64,000 nucleotides of DNA from Verrucomicrobiia bacterium (GCA_947462875.1 CANHQJ010000013.1:41622-105621); one strand, 5' to 3'; counted from the stretch's first letter, positions 47,819 through 61,066 are shown. Translations and numbers: made by a program. Notes: a model not told the origin generated them from the sequence alone.

Positions 47819-49474
47819 ATGCGGATCTTGTTATGGTTGGGGCTCATGAGCGTGGCAGTGGCGGCGGAGGGCCCGCCTGAGGTGAAGGCGGTGATTTTGC
47901 CCAAAGTCGCCCAGGCAAAGCCGGTGCAGTTGGGTGCGGTACCCGCTGGCATCACCATGGCGATCAGCTCCAGTGATGAAAACGCGCAAAAGCACGTCCT
48001 GCAGGGGCTGAACCTGATTCACGGGGGCTGGGATTTCGAGGCCTATCGGCATTTTGTCGCCGCTCTGCAATTGGATCCCGATTGCCTGATGGCGCACTTC
48101 GGCGTGATTTTCAGTTTGCTCGATACCGAGAGTGAATTTCTCAAAGCGCGGATCGCGGCCGCCGAGAGAGCGCTCGCGCTGGTAGAGGCCGGTGCGGGAA
48201 CGGAAATCGAGCGCGGCTACATTTTCGCCACCATGCGTTTGCTCGACGATGGCCCCACCGCCGCTGCCGATGCCTTCGCGCAAGTGTCACAGAAATACCC
48301 TCAGGACATGCAGTTGCAGTTGTTTGAGTCGTATTTCCGGCGCAGCGGATTTGACGAATACGGTTCGCCGAAACCCGAGCAGGAGGTCGCACAGGAAAAA
48401 GTGCGGGCTCTGATGAAAAAGCAGCCTGAGTCGACAATGCTGATGCACGCGTGGCTGATGATGCGTACGGAGAATCTGAAGATGGACCAGGACCTGCCGA
48501 TGGCGAGGAAGCTGTGCCAGATGGTGCCGGATTACGCGCCGTATTTGCATTTGTTAGGCCACTACGAGTGGCGTTGCGGGAATCATCGCGAGGCGGCGGA
48601 GGCATTTTCCCGCTGCGGCGATCTGTATCTGGCGTGGATGAAAAATTACGGATTCGGCATCGCGGATTGTCCTGAGTGGATTCGTGCGGAGGTCTATCGG
48701 GCGGTGGCGTTGGCGTCATCGGGCGACTACGATTCTGCCTTGGCCGCCGCGCATGCATTGGCCAAGGTGCCGGTTCCGGAGGATCGCCTGCAGTCACCCG
48801 GGGCGCGTATGATGTGGTGGGAAGCGAACACGCTGGAGGCGCGCTTGCTGATGCGCCGCGCCGAGAAAGGCGACTACGCCCGTGCCAAAGCCAGTCTGCC
48901 GCCGAAGGAATTGGTGCAAAAAATGTCCAGGCATTCGAAGGTCGCGTTTTTTTACCAAGGCCTGGCCATGACACTGGAGGGGCAAATCGCCCTGGCGGAA
49001 AAAAATGCCGCGCGCGCGGAAGAAATCCAACAGGCGTTGGCCATGCATCTCCCGCTGATGGAGCAGGTGCGCGGTGATGCGATCAAACTGGGCGAACTCA
49101 CGGTGTTTTCGCGGGCGTTTTCGTATTTGGAAATTGCGATGTCAGCTTTCAAGGGCGACCTCGCGATGAGCAAGGCGGATGCGAAATCGACCTCGGCCTA
49201 CAACTGGTATAGCGGTGCCCGCGAGCGACAGATCCTCTCCACGCGCCTGATGCCGCCCAGTTCGCTCCTGCCGATGAATGTGCCGTTGGGGAAATACTAC
49301 GAGAGCAAGGGCAATTTCGAACGTGCCAAGGAAATGTATGAAGAGGGCCTGCAGTACTGGCCGCGCGATCTCTGCCTGCTGGAGGCGATGCAGAAAATGC
49401 AGGTCGCCAGCAAAGACGAGGCGGGAGCCAAAGCGACGGCGGAACTGATCAAAGCGGTGAGGAAAGAAAACTGA
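47819..49474 (+). CDS. Exported TPR protein
   Basis: A 551-residue protein with a short signal peptide (MRILLWLGLMSVAVAA). Helical TPR-like repeats occur at about 55-110, 150-185, 215-275 and 495-545 (GWDFEAYRHFVAALQLDPD, HEYEWR-type, NFERAKEMYEEGLQYWP). The function is unknown; it may scaffold proteins in the periplasm. The gene shares a short 82-bp intergenic space with proC. Confidence 0.72.
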   Translation: MRILLWLGLMSVAVAAEGPPEVKAVILPKVAQAKPVQLGAVPAGITMAISSSDENAQKHVLQGLNLIHGGWDFEAYRHFVAALQLDPDCLMAHFGVIFSLLDTESEFLKARIAAAERALALVEAGAGTEIERGYIFATMRLLDDGPTAAADAFAQVSQKYPQDMQLQLFESYFRRSGFDEYGSPKPEQEVAQEKVRALMKKQPESTMLMHAWLMMRTENLKMDQDLPMARKLCQMVPDYAPYLHLLGHYEWRCGNHREAAEAFSRCGDLYLAWMKNYGFGIADCPEWIRAEVYRAVALASSGDYDSALAAAHALAKVPVPEDRLQSPGARMMWWEANTLEARLLMRRAEKGDYARAKASLPPKELVQKMSRHSKVAFFYQGLAMTLEGQIALAEKNAARAEEIQQALAMHLPLMEQVRGDAIKLGELTVFSRAFSYLEIAMSAFKGDLAMSKADAKSTSAYNWYSGARERQILSTRLMPPSSLLPMNVPLGKYYESKGNFERAKEMYEEGLQYWPRDLCLLEAMQKMQVASKDEAGAKATAELIKAVRKEN

Positions 49475-49579
49475 GCAGTTTCTCTCTGATGCTCCGGCTA
49501 TTGAAGTAACAAGGATTTCCACATTCGTTTTGTTTCGTGATTGTCATTTGCGGGGTGATGCGCTTTCACTGTCGCGGGC

Positions 49580-51577
49580 ATGGCTGGTGCATTTTCTTTC
49601 GACTCCCTGAACAAAGCGCAACGCGATGCCGTGGGTGCGATTGATGGTCCCGTCTTGATCCTCGCGGGGGCTGGCACGGGGAAAACGCGCACGGTCACGT
49701 GCCGCATCGCCAACATGCTGGAGCGCGGTGTCGCGGCCAAAAACATCCTCGCCGTCACCTTCACCAACAAGGCGGCTGCCGAAATGCGCGAGCGCATCGG
49801 CGGCATGGTCTCGAAGCAGGCCGCCGAGGACATGACGGTGTGTACGTTCCACTCGCTGTGCGTGCGACTGCTGCGCGGCGGCATCGATCGGCTCGGCTAT
49901 AAGAAAAATTTCGCCATCTACACCGGCAGCGACCAGGTCGGCCTGATCAAACAAATCATGGTGCGCAAGGGCGGCGCGAACTCGACGCTCAAGCCCGAGC
50001 AAATCCTCGGCGCCATTTCCAAAGCGAAAAACGCCGGGCTCGATCCCTCGCAGCAGGACGATGAATTCATCGGCATCATCGCCACCGCCTATCAGAACGA
50101 ACTGCGCGCGCAGAATGCGGTGGACTTCGATGACCTGTTGGTGCTGGGGGAAAAACTGCTGACCGAGCACGAGGATGTGCGGCAGGTGTTCCGCGACTTC
50201 TACCAGCGCGTCACCGTGGATGAATTCCAGGACACGAACTCTCTGCAAATGCGCCTGCTCCAGCAACTGGTGGGGCCTCCCTATCACGTCTGCGTGGTGG
50301 GGGATGACGATCAATCGATCTACGGCTGGCGCGGCGCGCAGATGGCGAACATCTTGCAGTTCGAGAAATTTTTCCCGAACCCGCGCGTGATTCTGTTGGA
50401 GGAAAACTATCGCAGCACCCACGCGGTCCTGCACACCGCCAATAGTCTCATCAAGCACAACATCGGCCGTCGCGCCAAGGTGCTCATCAGCACCCGTGCG
50501 GGTGGGGCGCCGGTGCGGGTGGTAGCAATGCCCGGCGATGAGGAGGAAGCGGAGTTCATCGCGGAGGAAATCATCGAGGAGAAAAATCTGGCGAAAAAAG
50601 CGTGGGAGGATTTCGCCGTGCTGTTCCGCACCAATGGCCAGTGCCGGCGGCTGGAAGAAGCGCTGCGCGAGAGAAAAATCCCCTATCGCATGGTGGGGGC
50701 GCAGAGTTTCTTCGACCGCCGCGAGATCCGCGATGTGATCGCCTACGCGCAGTTGTTGGCCTCGCCGGAAGCGGATGTGGCGCTGCTGCGCGTGCTGAAC
50801 GCGCCGAACCGCGGCATCGGCCAAACAACCGCCGTGCTAGCCACGGATTACAGCCGCGAGACTCACAAGAGCGTGTGGGAGGCCTTGTGCGATCCTGTTT
50901 TCACGCAAACGCTCGGCACCAAAACGCGGACTTGCATCGAGGAATTTGTGGCGCTGATTTCCGGTGCCAAAGCGCGCATCGATGTCGCCAGGGAAAACGC
51001 CGGCAAGGTCCTGCGCGAGATGATCGCGGAAATGGACTACGTCGCCTGGCTGATGCGCGGCTGCAAGACCGAGAAGGAACGCGATGCCCGCACCGAGGGC
51101 ATAGGCAGCATCATCCAGCAGCTCGATGACTACTCCGCGCGCGGCAAGTCGTTGCAGAATTTCCTCGATGCCGTTTCCCTCAGTTCCGAAAAAGAAGATG
51201 ATCTGGAGAGCAAACAAGGCGTGACCTTGATCACGCTGCACGCGTCGAAAGGCCTGGAATTTCCCCACGTCTATCTCGTCGGTCTGGAGGAAGGAACGCT
51301 CCCTCACAAACGGAGCCTCAGCGAGGGGACAAAGGATGAGGAGCGTCGATTGCTCTATGTCGGCATCACCCGCGCCCGCGAGCGCCTGACCATGACCTAC
51401 TGCGCCACGCGGGTGAAATTCGGCGAACAGGTTTCCTGTCAACCCAGCACCTTTCTCGACGAACTCGATGGCGAGCACATGCAGATGACGTCTTACGAGG
51501 AAATTTTCGGCCGCGAAGCCAGCGTGGACGAGCTCAGCAACTTCTTCAGCAGCATGAAGGATATACTCGGGGGTTGA
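49580..51577 (+). CDS. UvrD/Rep-family DNA helicase
   Basis: A 665-residue superfamily 1 helicase. Walker A is AGAGTGKT (residues 29-36), motif Ia FTNKAAAEMRER, motif II VDEFQDTNSLQ (near 215), motif III DDDQSIYGWRGA (near 247), and motif V TLITLHASKGLEFPHV and YVGITRARERL follow. Length and pattern suit Rep or PcrA rather than the longer UvrD. It acts in repair and clearing of replication forks. Convergent with the giant protein gene, 1 bp apart. Confidence 0.93.
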   Translation: MAGAFSFDSLNKAQRDAVGAIDGPVLILAGAGTGKTRTVTCRIANMLERGVAAKNILAVTFTNKAAAEMRERIGGMVSKQAAEDMTVCTFHSLCVRLLRGGIDRLGYKKNFAIYTGSDQVGLIKQIMVRKGGANSTLKPEQILGAISKAKNAGLDPSQQDDEFIGIIATAYQNELRAQNAVDFDDLLVLGEKLLTEHEDVRQVFRDFYQRVTVDEFQDTNSLQMRLLQQLVGPPYHVCVVGDDDQSIYGWRGAQMANILQFEKFFPNPRVILLEENYRSTHAVLHTANSLIKHNIGRRAKVLISTRAGGAPVRVVAMPGDEEEAEFIAEEIIEEKNLAKKAWEDFAVLFRTNGQCRRLEEALRERKIPYRMVGAQSFFDRREIRDVIAYAQLLASPEADVALLRVLNAPNRGIGQTTAVLATDYSRETHKSVWEALCDPVFTQTLGTKTRTCIEEFVALISGAKARIDVARENAGKVLREMIAEMDYVAWLMRGCKTEKERDARTEGIGSIIQQLDDYSARGKSLQNFLDAVSLSSEKEDDLESKQGVTLITLHASKGLEFPHVYLVGLEEGTLPHKRSLSEGTKDEERRLLYVGITRARERLTMTYCATRVKFGEQVSCQPSTFLDELDGEHMQMTSYEEIFGREASVDELSNFFSSMKDILGG

Positions 51578-51578
51578 T

Positions 51579-54500
51579 TCAATTCATGCGCTCGATGCGT
51601 GTGCCGAGAGTGGGGTGACTGAGGAGGATCGAGAACTGTTTCACCGATGCCGGATCGATGTTGTTGTGGTCGCGGAAGTTGAATTTGCCACGCAGGTCGG
51701 TGTAGCCGTCTTTGTAAAACTGCACGCTGCCGTCGTCGCTGCGTGCATAGACTTTCACGTAGGTCTGCGGCAGGCCCTTGTTGCTGCCTGGTTCGATGAC
51801 CTGGATCTCGCCAAGAGCTTTGTTCGTCGTCATGGCGAACTTGCTGCTGTTGATGTTTTGTAACACCTGCGTGCTGCCTGTTTCCACGGCGGCGATGACA
51901 TTGCCCTGCGCGAAATCCGCCGGGAGATCGACGGTGGTTTCTTTGTCCTTGAGCTGCACAGTGAGAATCTTGTTAGGGCGAATCGCATGGTGCAGAACTT
52001 TGTTCTGATCCAGGAAGGGATTCGCGGTGAAGAGCAGTTCCATATCGACCTGATAGAGCTGGACGTCGATTTCCTTCAGGCCCTGATGGGTGAAAATCAT
52101 TTGTCCGTTCGCCTTGTGAGCCATGGTGAGGTAGCTTCCCGCAGACTTCTGGTTTTCCGGGGCCTCCGTGGCGATCACAGGCTTGGCGATTTCATCCGCT
52201 TGGGTGATGACGGACTGGAAGCGTTGCTGCCAGATGCGCACAGGATGCTTTTGATAGGGAATCGCGATGGCCTTGGCCTCGGCGGGTTTTTCCTGGGAAA
52301 AGAGCAGGTAGCAGTGCATGTAATCGTAGTGCAGGTGCTGGGCGAGCTTCGCTCTATCGATTTTCGCAAATCCTGCCACGGCATCTTCCGTGCGGTTTTG
52401 TAAAATCAGGAAATAGCAGAGCTGCAATTGGTCATCGGCGGAGAGCTCGGGTTTGTGGCAGAGGATGTCCAGCAATTTGATGTAATGCGCTTTGGCGGTT
52501 TCCAGCGGCAACCGATCCTGCGCTCCCAGACGATGCGCGCGGTTGTTGATGAAGGGATCGAATTCCTGATCAAACCAGTTCCCATCGCGTGCGGCGGTGA
52601 CTTGCAGGAAAGGACTGTCGAGCCAGGGACCCACCGCTTGCACGGTCGAGGAGTTTTCCAGGTAGCGGCGGATGTTTGCCTGATCGCGATGGTAGAAGGC
52701 GAAGCTGAAAGCGTCATCATGGAAAAAGAGCCTGTCATTGAGAATCGCCAACACACGGTCATAAAACGCACGATCCTTGAGCCGCCACAGGATGTAGTAG
52801 AGGTCGTGGTTGTCATCGAACAGCGATTTGGTGCGGAGAAATTCCAACACTTTTTCGGCATCGCCCTCATCGGCGAGTTCGTAAAAGAAATCTTCCGCCG
52901 CACTGGTGGATTCGCTCGTCACGCGCATGGTCGTGACCTGCGGGGAGGCGAGAACGGTGTCGTTTTCCGAGACATGGAAGGGATAGCAGGTGAACTCGCC
53001 AGCCTCGGGAAAGTAGAAGGATAAATGGAGTTGTTCGGTGGTGTAAGGCTGGAGTTGCAGCGTGATGGAATCGGTGGCGGGCTTTCCTTCCAGCGGCAGT
53101 GAGCCGGCGGGGATTTGTCTGAGGATCTGCACTTGTCGGGTCTCGCCTGTGGGATTGGCGATGATGAGTGCGGAGCCATACGCCGTGCGCGGAGAGAAGG
53201 TGCCATCGGTGATGGTGTTCTCGATTTGGCGACCGTTCACTTCGCTGAAGCGTTGTCGCGCCGGATAAAACGTTTGCCGCACGAGGATGGGCGAGTTTTC
53301 CATGACCTTGTCCGCCTCGCGGGTATCGCGATAGAACAAGAGCAGCGGCTGCTTGGCCTTGAGCGTGAGGGCATCGTTCTGGAATGTGGTTTCCGAGGGC
53401 TCTTTGGTGAAAGGCAGATCGAGCAAGGCGAGAGCAAGGAGCATTTCATTGTCGTTGTTCATGCACTCGGTGAAATGGGTGGAGAGAAAGGGCCCCTTGC
53501 CATCCCACTGCGCGAGGTCCATCCAGAAGCGATTGATGGTGATGAAATGATAAAATGGATCGGAATCGTATGCTCGACTGCGGTTCCAGTATTGGCTTTC
53601 CTCGTAAACCTTGGTGGTGGTTTTGTGATCGGGAGAACGGGAGAATGGATCGGCAGAATTTTCTGCCGCAGGGGCGAAAGGATCGGCATCTGATGAGAAA
53701 GGATCAGCGACAGTTGACTTCGCAAACTCCTCCCGTTCGATGGGATCCTCGCTGGATAAGCCCTTGGCCTCCTCGACGCGGATCGCTCTGGTGGGAGCAT
53801 CACAATGCATGGCAGCAGTGATCTGTTCAATGAGATCCAGATTGGTTCGCGTATTGCGCACCACCAATGTCGAGTTTTCTGCAATGAAAGTGGCCGAAGC
53901 CTTGTCAGGGAAAGGAACACCTTTTGCTTTGAGCAGATCCTGTGTATTTGCGCGGGGCTTCAGTCCGGATGACTTTTCAGCACTGGCGAAAGGATCTGCG
54001 GCAGCATCAGCGCTGCCAGAGTCGGCCAGCGCATTCAGCAAGTCCGGTGGCACTTGGTAGGAGCGTGTGATCAAATCTTCTCCATCATCCGTCGCGGGCC
54101 GAATGGTGATGGCATTGCGATTCATCGAATACTTGAGTCGGGTCGATTCGCAAATGTATTTGAGTGCCGTGAGAATCGGCACATCGGTGAGCTTGAGTTC
54201 CACGACGCGCAGCGCGCCGAGGTCGATGCCTGCGGTCGGTGATCCTGCGATGTCGAAGGTCACTTGCGGTGCATACGTTTGCAGGGTTGCGATCGCCTCG
54301 TGCACCGTGGTGTCTTCCATCACGATGCTCGGGATGACAATCGCCGCCAGTTCCTTGCGCAGTGCCTCTTCCATCGCGTAGCGCTCCTGTTCGCTGCGCA
54401 GTTCCAGTGCCGCCATGTCGGCGCGGTCGCTGAGGCTGAGCTGGCTGCCTTCGAGCGCCTTGGTGAAGTTGGCGGCTTGTAGGCTCAGGGCTATGGGGAA

Positions 54501-57500
54501 TTCCAGCAACTCGTATTGCATCTCGCGCCGGATGCGCTCCGCGGCGGCCGGCATCGCTTGACAGAGCAAGGCGCGCTCGGCGGCATTGAGTTTGTGCCAT
54601 TCTCTCTGGTTGAGGTATTCGCTGAGATCGTGCTCTAACAGGTAGTGATCGATGAAAGTGAGTTCGCGTTTCTGGGCGAGATTCGGTTTCACGTGTTGCT
54701 CGAAAAACTTGCGGTCCTTGCGTGCCAAAAATACATGGAGCTCATGGCAGGCGTGGAGCTGATAGAGTTCGATTTTTTTCGCTTCGTCCAGGGTGTTCCA
54801 TTGCGTGAGGAAAGAAAGAGTGAACAGCTGGCTTTTCGCCGAGCTGACAAAAAATTGGAACACATCGTTCAGCGTCGCATATTCCTTCCATCGCGCATCC
54901 AGCATGTTGTTGATCGATTCACTCTGGTCTTTTTTCATCACGACGGCGCGTTGGCTGCCGAGGTAGTGCTTGGCGGGATCTAGCGCGCGTTGCAGTTGGC
55001 GGGCGCGTTTTTTCACGGGAGCCGGTGCGAGTGGTACGGACGTTTGATGGTAATGATGGCCCTCTGCGGCGCAGATGGTGAGCATGCGGGCATCAGGGAT
55101 TTTTTTGAGGTCAATGGTGACGACGCCATCGGCATCGGGCTTCAGGTCATAAAACACCGCCGATCCATGGGCGAGGAAATCATAGAGCGAGCCGTTTTGA
55201 TCGGGCGGAGTCTCCCAGTTGCCCTGAGATGATTTTCGATCACTCGTCGCTTCCGATTGTTTTTTCAGAGCGCCGGGTATTGCTCCGAAACCGCCACCTG
55301 AAGAACCGAAATCGTATTGGTAGTTAGTACGATGCACTAATAGACTAGGATTCGGCAGCATGTTGCCGGGGAAAGACTTGTTAGAGCGGCGATCGAGAAC
55401 ATAGCGCATCTCCTCATCCAGGACGCGGTTGTTAAGAAATGACGATTCCTCGAAGCCGAGCCGCTGGTAGGCTGGTGTGAAATTCGGCAGCCGATCCCAG
55501 GCATCCGACAATGCGGGTGTGGCGAAAAATTGCGAGGCCACGACCGAGACGCGGCTTTGTTCCGTCGATTGTTTCAGACGAATTTTGATAGAGTCACCAA
55601 CCACTTCCGTGCCGGAAATTTGCAGTGCGGCAGGCAGGCTCGTTTGCAAAATGCGTTGCGGTGAAATCAGCAGATCCGTCATTGGTTTGGCCGGGGAAAT
55701 GCGTATGGGGATGAGAGTGCCATCGATGGTGAGTTGGAAATTTCCGGCAGGAATTTTTTGGATGATCAGAACGTCATCGGCTACGGTGAGTAGGCTGCTG
55801 TGATCGCGGGTGGGAACACCTTGCTCCTGCGTGACCGTGAGCGCAGTGGTCTCGATCAAGCGGATGCCTGTGCGACTTGTGTGTTTCGCAAGCGGGATGC
55901 GGATGGTCTCGTCCGCCGTCGCGTGAATGGCCAGCGGCAGAGTGATGCGATCTAACGAAAGAGGGCGGTAGGGCGCTGTGGCGATCACGGTCGATTCGAG
56001 TGTCACCAGCTCGATATCCGTCAGGTCGCCGAGTTCGATCACTCCGGATTTGTCGGTTTGCAGGGTGATAGTGAGCGGCTGGTGGTAGAGGCGATGTTTG
56101 AATTTCAGCGAGAGCGGCCAATCGTCCCCCGGTTCGCCATTGCGGCCCATGATCTCGAGACGATGGCCTTTGGTGGTTTGCACAAAAAAGCTGGAGTAGA
56201 TTTTTTCCGAGGCGAGCGCTTGATTGAATTGATAGGATTGACTGGCTTGCAGTGGAAACGGAGGCAGGTCATCGGGGCGGGGGATTTGCGCTTCGATCCT
56301 GATCTGCAAATTGGTGGCATCGCGCGGCATGGGGAACTCGGCGGTCATGCTCGATTGCAGTTCCTTCGGCGTGATCACGTGATCGCTGGTGGCACCGGAG
56401 AGAAGCTGCGCGGTGACGGTGATGCTGGCGTTTTTGATGGTATCGAGAGGACAGGGTTTGCCGTGATTGAGCAGGCGCGGATGCAATACGAGGCGGGCCG
56501 TTTGATCGGCGATGAGTTGCTCGCGGTCGATGTGGAATCCGCAGGAAAATTGGTAGTCGGCCTGCGTGGAGCCGAGGAAGAGACGCTTCGCCAGCGTGGG
56601 GGCATTTGGTTTTTCCGGGGTTGCCTCAATGACTGCGTTCTGCGGCACGGACAGTGTTTTGGTGAAGGGCAGCAGAATGGTGCCATCGGCCTTCGAGGCG
56701 AGAATCTCGCGGTTGGTATGCAGCCGGAAGGCGCGGATGGGCTGCTGCGATTCATCGAACAGGCGGATCAATTGCCCCTCGCTGGTGGGCTCGATGTAAG
56801 GAAACAGCTCGCCCTTGCGGATCAGCGCGCGGCTGGCGATGCCACCGGAAACGCATTCCACCACCCAGGCGCCGCGGCCTTGGAGCTCAGGCACGGCGAT
56901 GCTCTCGCGATGCTCCACCACGGGTGCCTGGGCAAAGGTCAAGGTCCGCTCGACATGCGGCACCAGGCCATCCAGCTCGATCGAGGCATCCGGCTCTTGG
57001 TTGTGATGCCGCAGGTAACGCAGCAGATCGAGCTCGAAGATGCGGATGGTGACTTTTGGTGTGTTCTTGCAATCTAACAAAAGAACCACTTCCTGCTGCG
57101 GGGAAAAGCGGGTCGTTTGCTGTGCGGCGAAGGTGAGTTTCGCTTGTTCGCGCAGTTCCTTGAGTTCATCGGCGGTGAAGGCGGCGGCCCATTTGCTGTC
57201 ATCGTCGCCCTTGAGCAGGTGCGCTTTGGCATGGAGTCTTTTCAGCGTTTCTTCGGGTATGAATTGAGCGAACTCGCTGGCATCCTGCGTTTCGCGGAGG
57301 AAATGGAGGAGCATGGCTTCGAGGTCATCGTTGTTCCCCGTCAGATTGCCGCCGATCACGTCAAAGTGCGATTGGGCAAAGTTCGTCTGGCTGTATGGGA
57401 CCGCGTTTTCCGGTGCGCGCAGCAGCGGGCAGCCGACCAGGGGCAGGGCGATGTAGCGCAGCAGATCTTCGCGGGAGAGTTGGTTGAGCTTGTGTTGCAG

Positions 57501-58379
57501 TAGCAGTTTTTGCCACAGGCAGTCGGCTTTCCACGGGGTGAACACGGGCGGACGTGCGCTCAAAAAATCATCGCAGGCTTGCAGGTGGGCGAGGTAGCGC
57601 TGCGGATCGCGCAGGTAGTTGCTCTCGTCCGAGGGCCGCATGGTTTGCAGGTAGCGCTGGGCAAAGGTTTGGCTGTTGGCGAGCTTTGGCAATCGTTTCA
57701 GGAGAGTGAGCAGTTGCTCATGCGTGAGAAATTGATGAATGTCGGACGCGCCGAAGCGGTGCTCGGGGATGGTTTCCAGACAGAGTGCGATCAGATCGAG
57801 CGCCTCATTGGTGGCAGAGGGGGGAAGCTGGGTCAGCAGAGCGAGTCGTTTTTCGTTAGAGAGATTATTGGCATTGGCAAGCTCCTCCAGCAGACGCTCG
57901 GTGGTGAAATGTTTCCACGGTTGCTCAGGCGAGGATTGAAGAATATCCGCTTCGAATGCCTCGCGTGAGATCCGTTTCGCATCCAGCGTGGATGGCTCGG
58001 TGCGGGCATCGGCGATGGAGGATTTTTCGTAGTTGAAATCCAGCTCCAGCTTTTGCGTCAGCTCGGCGATGGTGGCATCGGGATTGGTCTTGGCGCGAAG
58101 CAAGAGCTGCCGGTTCTCGAGCACGCTGAAACCCTGCAGGCTCACGGCGGACTTTGGTCGATCACCGGCCAGTTTCCATTCCTTCATCGTCGCCGTGAAG
58201 GCGGCCTCATCGCCGCGCAGTTGTTGGTCGAGCGCGTGGTAGTAAAACCAATCGCGGGTGAGCGGCGTGAGCAACTCCAGCGCTTCCTTCCGCGTGGTGG
58301 GCGTGGCGAATTTTTCGAGAAACGTCAGTTCCTGAGCCTGGAGTGAAAGGGTGAAGAGCGCGGCGAGCAGGGCTTTCAT
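51579..58379 (-). CDS. Giant exported multidomain protein with embedded STN modules
   Basis: A 2266-residue protein from the ATG at 58379, with signal peptide [17 protein letters not shown] second ATG at 58442 gives no signal peptide at the N-terminus. Order: helical N-terminal region, then a run of beta-rich domains from about residue 440 (including [20 protein letters not shown]) that resemble alpha-2-macroglobulin MG domains. Next is an STN-type module (about 1345-1425) with its partner segment (about 1485-1520), acidic DPF-rich linkers, more beta-rich domains and TPR-like helices. No thioester (CxEQ) is seen. Function unknown. Confidence 0.75.
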   Translation of the reverse strand: MKALLAALFTLSLQAQELTFLEKFATPTTRKEALELLTPLTRDWFYYHALDQQLRGDEAAFTATMKEWKLAGDRPKSAVSLQGFSVLENRQLLLRAKTNPDATIAELTQKLELDFNYEKSSIADARTEPSTLDAKRISREAFEADILQSSPEQPWKHFTTERLLEELANANNLSNEKRLALLTQLPPSATNEALDLIALCLETIPEHRFGASDIHQFLTHEQLLTLLKRLPKLANSQTFAQRYLQTMRPSDESNYLRDPQRYLAHLQACDDFLSARPPVFTPWKADCLWQKLLLQHKLNQLSREDLLRYIALPLVGCPLLRAPENAVPYSQTNFAQSHFDVIGGNLTGNNDDLEAMLLHFLRETQDASEFAQFIPEETLKRLHAKAHLLKGDDDSKWAAAFTADELKELREQAKLTFAAQQTTRFSPQQEVVLLLDCKNTPKVTIRIFELDLLRYLRHHNQEPDASIELDGLVPHVERTLTFAQAPVVEHRESIAVPELQGRGAWVVECVSGGIASRALIRKGELFPYIEPTSEGQLIRLFDESQQPIRAFRLHTNREILASKADGTILLPFTKTLSVPQNAVIEATPEKPNAPTLAKRLFLGSTQADYQFSCGFHIDREQLIADQTARLVLHPRLLNHGKPCPLDTIKNASITVTAQLLSGATSDHVITPKELQSSMTAEFPMPRDATNLQIRIEAQIPRPDDLPPFPLQASQSYQFNQALASEKIYSSFFVQTTKGHRLEIMGRNGEPGDDWPLSLKFKHRLYHQPLTITLQTDKSGVIELGDLTDIELVTLESTVIATAPYRPLSLDRITLPLAIHATADETIRIPLAKHTSRTGIRLIETTALTVTQEQGVPTRDHSSLLTVADDVLIIQKIPAGNFQLTIDGTLIPIRISPAKPMTDLLISPQRILQTSLPAALQISGTEVVGDSIKIRLKQSTEQSRVSVVASQFFATPALSDAWDRLPNFTPAYQRLGFEESSFLNNRVLDEEMRYVLDRRSNKSFPGNMLPNPSLLVHRTNYQYDFGSSGGGFGAIPGALKKQSEATSDRKSSQGNWETPPDQNGSLYDFLAHGSAVFYDLKPDADGVVTIDLKKIPDARMLTICAAEGHHYHQTSVPLAPAPVKKRARQLQRALDPAKHYLGSQRAVVMKKDQSESINNMLDARWKEYATLNDVFQFFVSSAKSQLFTLSFLTQWNTLDEAKKIELYQLHACHELHVFLARKDRKFFEQHVKPNLAQKRELTFIDHYLLEHDLSEYLNQREWHKLNAAERALLCQAMPAAAERIRREMQYELLEFPIALSLQAANFTKALEGSQLSLSDRADMAALELRSEQERYAMEEALRKELAAIVIPSIVMEDTTVHEAIATLQTYAPQVTFDIAGSPTAGIDLGALRVVELKLTDVPILTALKYICESTRLKYSMNRNAITIRPATDDGEDLITRSYQVPPDLLNALADSGSADAAADPFASAEKSSGLKPRANTQDLLKAKGVPFPDKASATFIAENSTLVVRNTRTNLDLIEQITAAMHCDAPTRAIRVEEAKGLSSEDPIEREEFAKSTVADPFSSDADPFAPAAENSADPFSRSPDHKTTTKVYEESQYWNRSRAYDSDPFYHFITINRFWMDLAQWDGKGPFLSTHFTECMNNDNEMLLALALLDLPFTKEPSETTFQNDALTLKAKQPLLLFYRDTREADKVMENSPILVRQTFYPARQRFSEVNGRQIENTITDGTFSPRTAYGSALIIANPTGETRQVQILRQIPAGSLPLEGKPATDSITLQLQPYTTEQLHLSFYFPEAGEFTCYPFHVSENDTVLASPQVTTMRVTSESTSAAEDFFYELADEGDAEKVLEFLRTKSLFDDNHDLYYILWRLKDRAFYDRVLAILNDRLFFHDDAFSFAFYHRDQANIRRYLENSSTVQAVGPWLDSPFLQVTAARDGNWFDQEFDPFINNRAHRLGAQDRLPLETAKAHYIKLLDILCHKPELSADDQLQLCYFLILQNRTEDAVAGFAKIDRAKLAQHLHYDYMHCYLLFSQEKPAEAKAIAIPYQKHPVRIWQQRFQSVITQADEIAKPVIATEAPENQKSAGSYLTMAHKANGQMIFTHQGLKEIDVQLYQVDMELLFTANPFLDQNKVLHHAIRPNKILTVQLKDKETTVDLPADFAQGNVIAAVETGSTQVLQNINSSKFAMTTNKALGEIQVIEPGSNKGLPQTYVKVYARSDDGSVQFYKDGYTDLRGKFNFRDHNNIDPASVKQFSILLSHPTLGTRIERMN

Positions 58380-58489
58380 ATGTCCGTACGCTAGGGCAAG
58401 GCCCGCATTGTGGAAAGGATGAAATCGGGGCGAAGCGGACATTTAGACTTGCCGATACTGCGGGGAATGGGTTTAGTTCCTGCAACCTT

Positions 58490-59371
58490 ATGGCAGTTCC
58501 CCAAAACATCATCGCGTTGGTCTATGACTACGACCAGACACTTAGCCCGCGCTACATGCAGGATGATGTGTTGTTTCCGCAATTCGGCATCGACCCGGCG
58601 CAGTTTTGGAAAAAATGCAATGGTCTGGTGACGGAGCAGAAGTGGGATGGCGAGCTGGCCTACATGAAATGCCTTCTCGATTACCTCGGCATGGACAATG
58701 TGACCAATGCGCGCCTGACCGAACTGGGCGCGGGGTTGTCTTTTTTTCCGGGGCTGCCGGATATTTTCACCGATCTGCCGAAAGTGTGTCTCAGCGAAGA
58801 GCACGAAGCGGCGGGGATCAAGATCGAGCACTACATCGTCTCCTCGGGGCTGAAGGCACTGCTCGATGGCTCGCGCTTGCAGCCGCACGTGAAGGCGATT
58901 TTCGGTTGTGAGTTCGGCGAGGATGCGGAAGGGCGCATCAGTTTCCCGAAACGCACGATCTCGCACACGACGAAGACGCAATTTCTCTTCCGCATCAACA
59001 AGGGCATGCTGCGTTACGATCAGGATGTGAACGATCACATGCCGAACGAACTACGCCCGGTGCCGTTTGAGAACATGGTCTATGTTGGCGATGGCCCTAC
59101 GGATGTTCCCTGCTTCACCGTGCTGAACCGCAACGGCGGTCAGGCGATCGCGGTGTACAATCCCGATGACGCCAGCGGCAAAAGTTTCCGCAAATGCTAC
59201 CAGCTCTGCGCGCATGCGGGTCGGGTGAAACACATCGCGCCCGCCGACTACCGCAAGGGCAGCCATCTGTGGCTGTTGCTCAGCGAAATGGTGCGCGAGG
59301 TGGCGGATCGCATCCTGCGTCAGCGATTGGAAGAGAGCGAGAACGGTCGCGTCGCGGCACCCACCTTTTGA
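58490..59371 (+). CDS. HAD-superfamily hydrolase
   Basis: A 293-residue protein. The first HAD motif is [10 protein letters not shown] (DxDxT, nucleophile Asp), motif II is in [12 protein letters not shown], and motif IV is [13 protein letters not shown]. It should dephosphorylate a small molecule or act as a phosphotransferase, but the substrate is not evident. The gene is divergent from the giant exported protein and lies 22 bp upstream of mpl on the same strand. A TTGCCG, 17 nt, TTTAGT pair (58449-58477) could be its promoter. Confidence 0.85.
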   Translation: MAVPQNIIALVYDYDQTLSPRYMQDDVLFPQFGIDPAQFWKKCNGLVTEQKWDGELAYMKCLLDYLGMDNVTNARLTELGAGLSFFPGLPDIFTDLPKVCLSEEHEAAGIKIEHYIVSSGLKALLDGSRLQPHVKAIFGCEFGEDAEGRISFPKRTISHTTKTQFLFRINKGMLRYDQDVNDHMPNELRPVPFENMVYVGDGPTDVPCFTVLNRNGGQAIAVYNPDDASGKSFRKCYQLCAHAGRVKHIAPADYRKGSHLWLLLSEMVREVADRILRQRLEESENGRVAAPTF

Positions 59372-59393
59372 TTTTTTGTTAGAAATACCCAGC

Positions 59394-60776
<1,383 letters not shown>

Positions 60777-60857
60777 TCATTGATCCGTGGCATCGGTTTG
60801 ATCTTGCGGATCGGTCGTATCTTGTTGGTCCCTTTTTTCCCTTAAAAAAATCCCCCG

Positions 60858-60880
60858 CGAAAAAAATGAAAATTTTTTCG
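60858..60880. other. AT-rich hairpin upstream of tRNA-Lys
   Basis: CGAAAAAA (60858-60865) and TTTTTTCG (60873-60880) form an 8-bp stem around ATGAAAA. The T-run could act as a weak terminator for mpl. Together with nearby A-tracts it also resembles an UP element before the tRNA promoter. Confidence 0.4.
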
Positions 60881-60889
60881 AAAAATAAC

Positions 60890-60918
60890 TTGCCAAGCAC
60901 GTCGGATTCCCGTAACAA
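60890..60918 (+). promoter_or_regulatory. Promoter of tRNA-Lys
   Basis: TTGCCA (60890-60895), exactly 17 nt, TAACAA (60913-60918), with A/T tracts before it and a GC-rich stretch (GCGCCCCC) right after the -10 box. This is typical of strong, stringently controlled stable-RNA promoters. Start expected near 60925, about 25 nt before the mature tRNA. Confidence 0.65.
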
Positions 60919-60948
60919 GTGCGCCCCCTCACGGGGTAACAGAGAAAA

Positions 60949-61021
60949 GCGAGGATAGCTCAGTTGGTAGAGCAGTTGGCTTTTAACTAATTGGTCCTGG
61001 GTTCGAGTCCCAGTCCTCGTA
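60949..61021 (+). tRNA. tRNA-Lys, anticodon TTT
   Basis: Cloverleaf checked by hand: acceptor GCGAGGA (60949-60955) with TCCTCGT (61014-61020), D-stem GCTC/GAGC, anticodon stem GTTGG/CTAAT with loop CTTTTAA (anticodon TTT at 60982-60984), T-stem CTGGG/CCCAG with TTCGAGT loop, discriminator A61021. The first acceptor pair is G-U rather than G-C. CCA is not encoded and must be added by the CCA-adding enzyme. Confidence 0.95.
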
Positions 61022-61043
61022 CTTCTCTTGTTCTTCCCAGAAT

Positions 61044-61066
61044 GCTCCCGATCGGGAGCTTTTTTT
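61044..61066 (+). terminator. Intrinsic terminator after tRNA-Lys
   Basis: GCTCCC (61044-61049), loop GATC, GGGAGC (61054-61059), followed by seven T. It ends the single-tRNA transcript about 45 nt past the mature 3' end. Confidence 0.9.
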
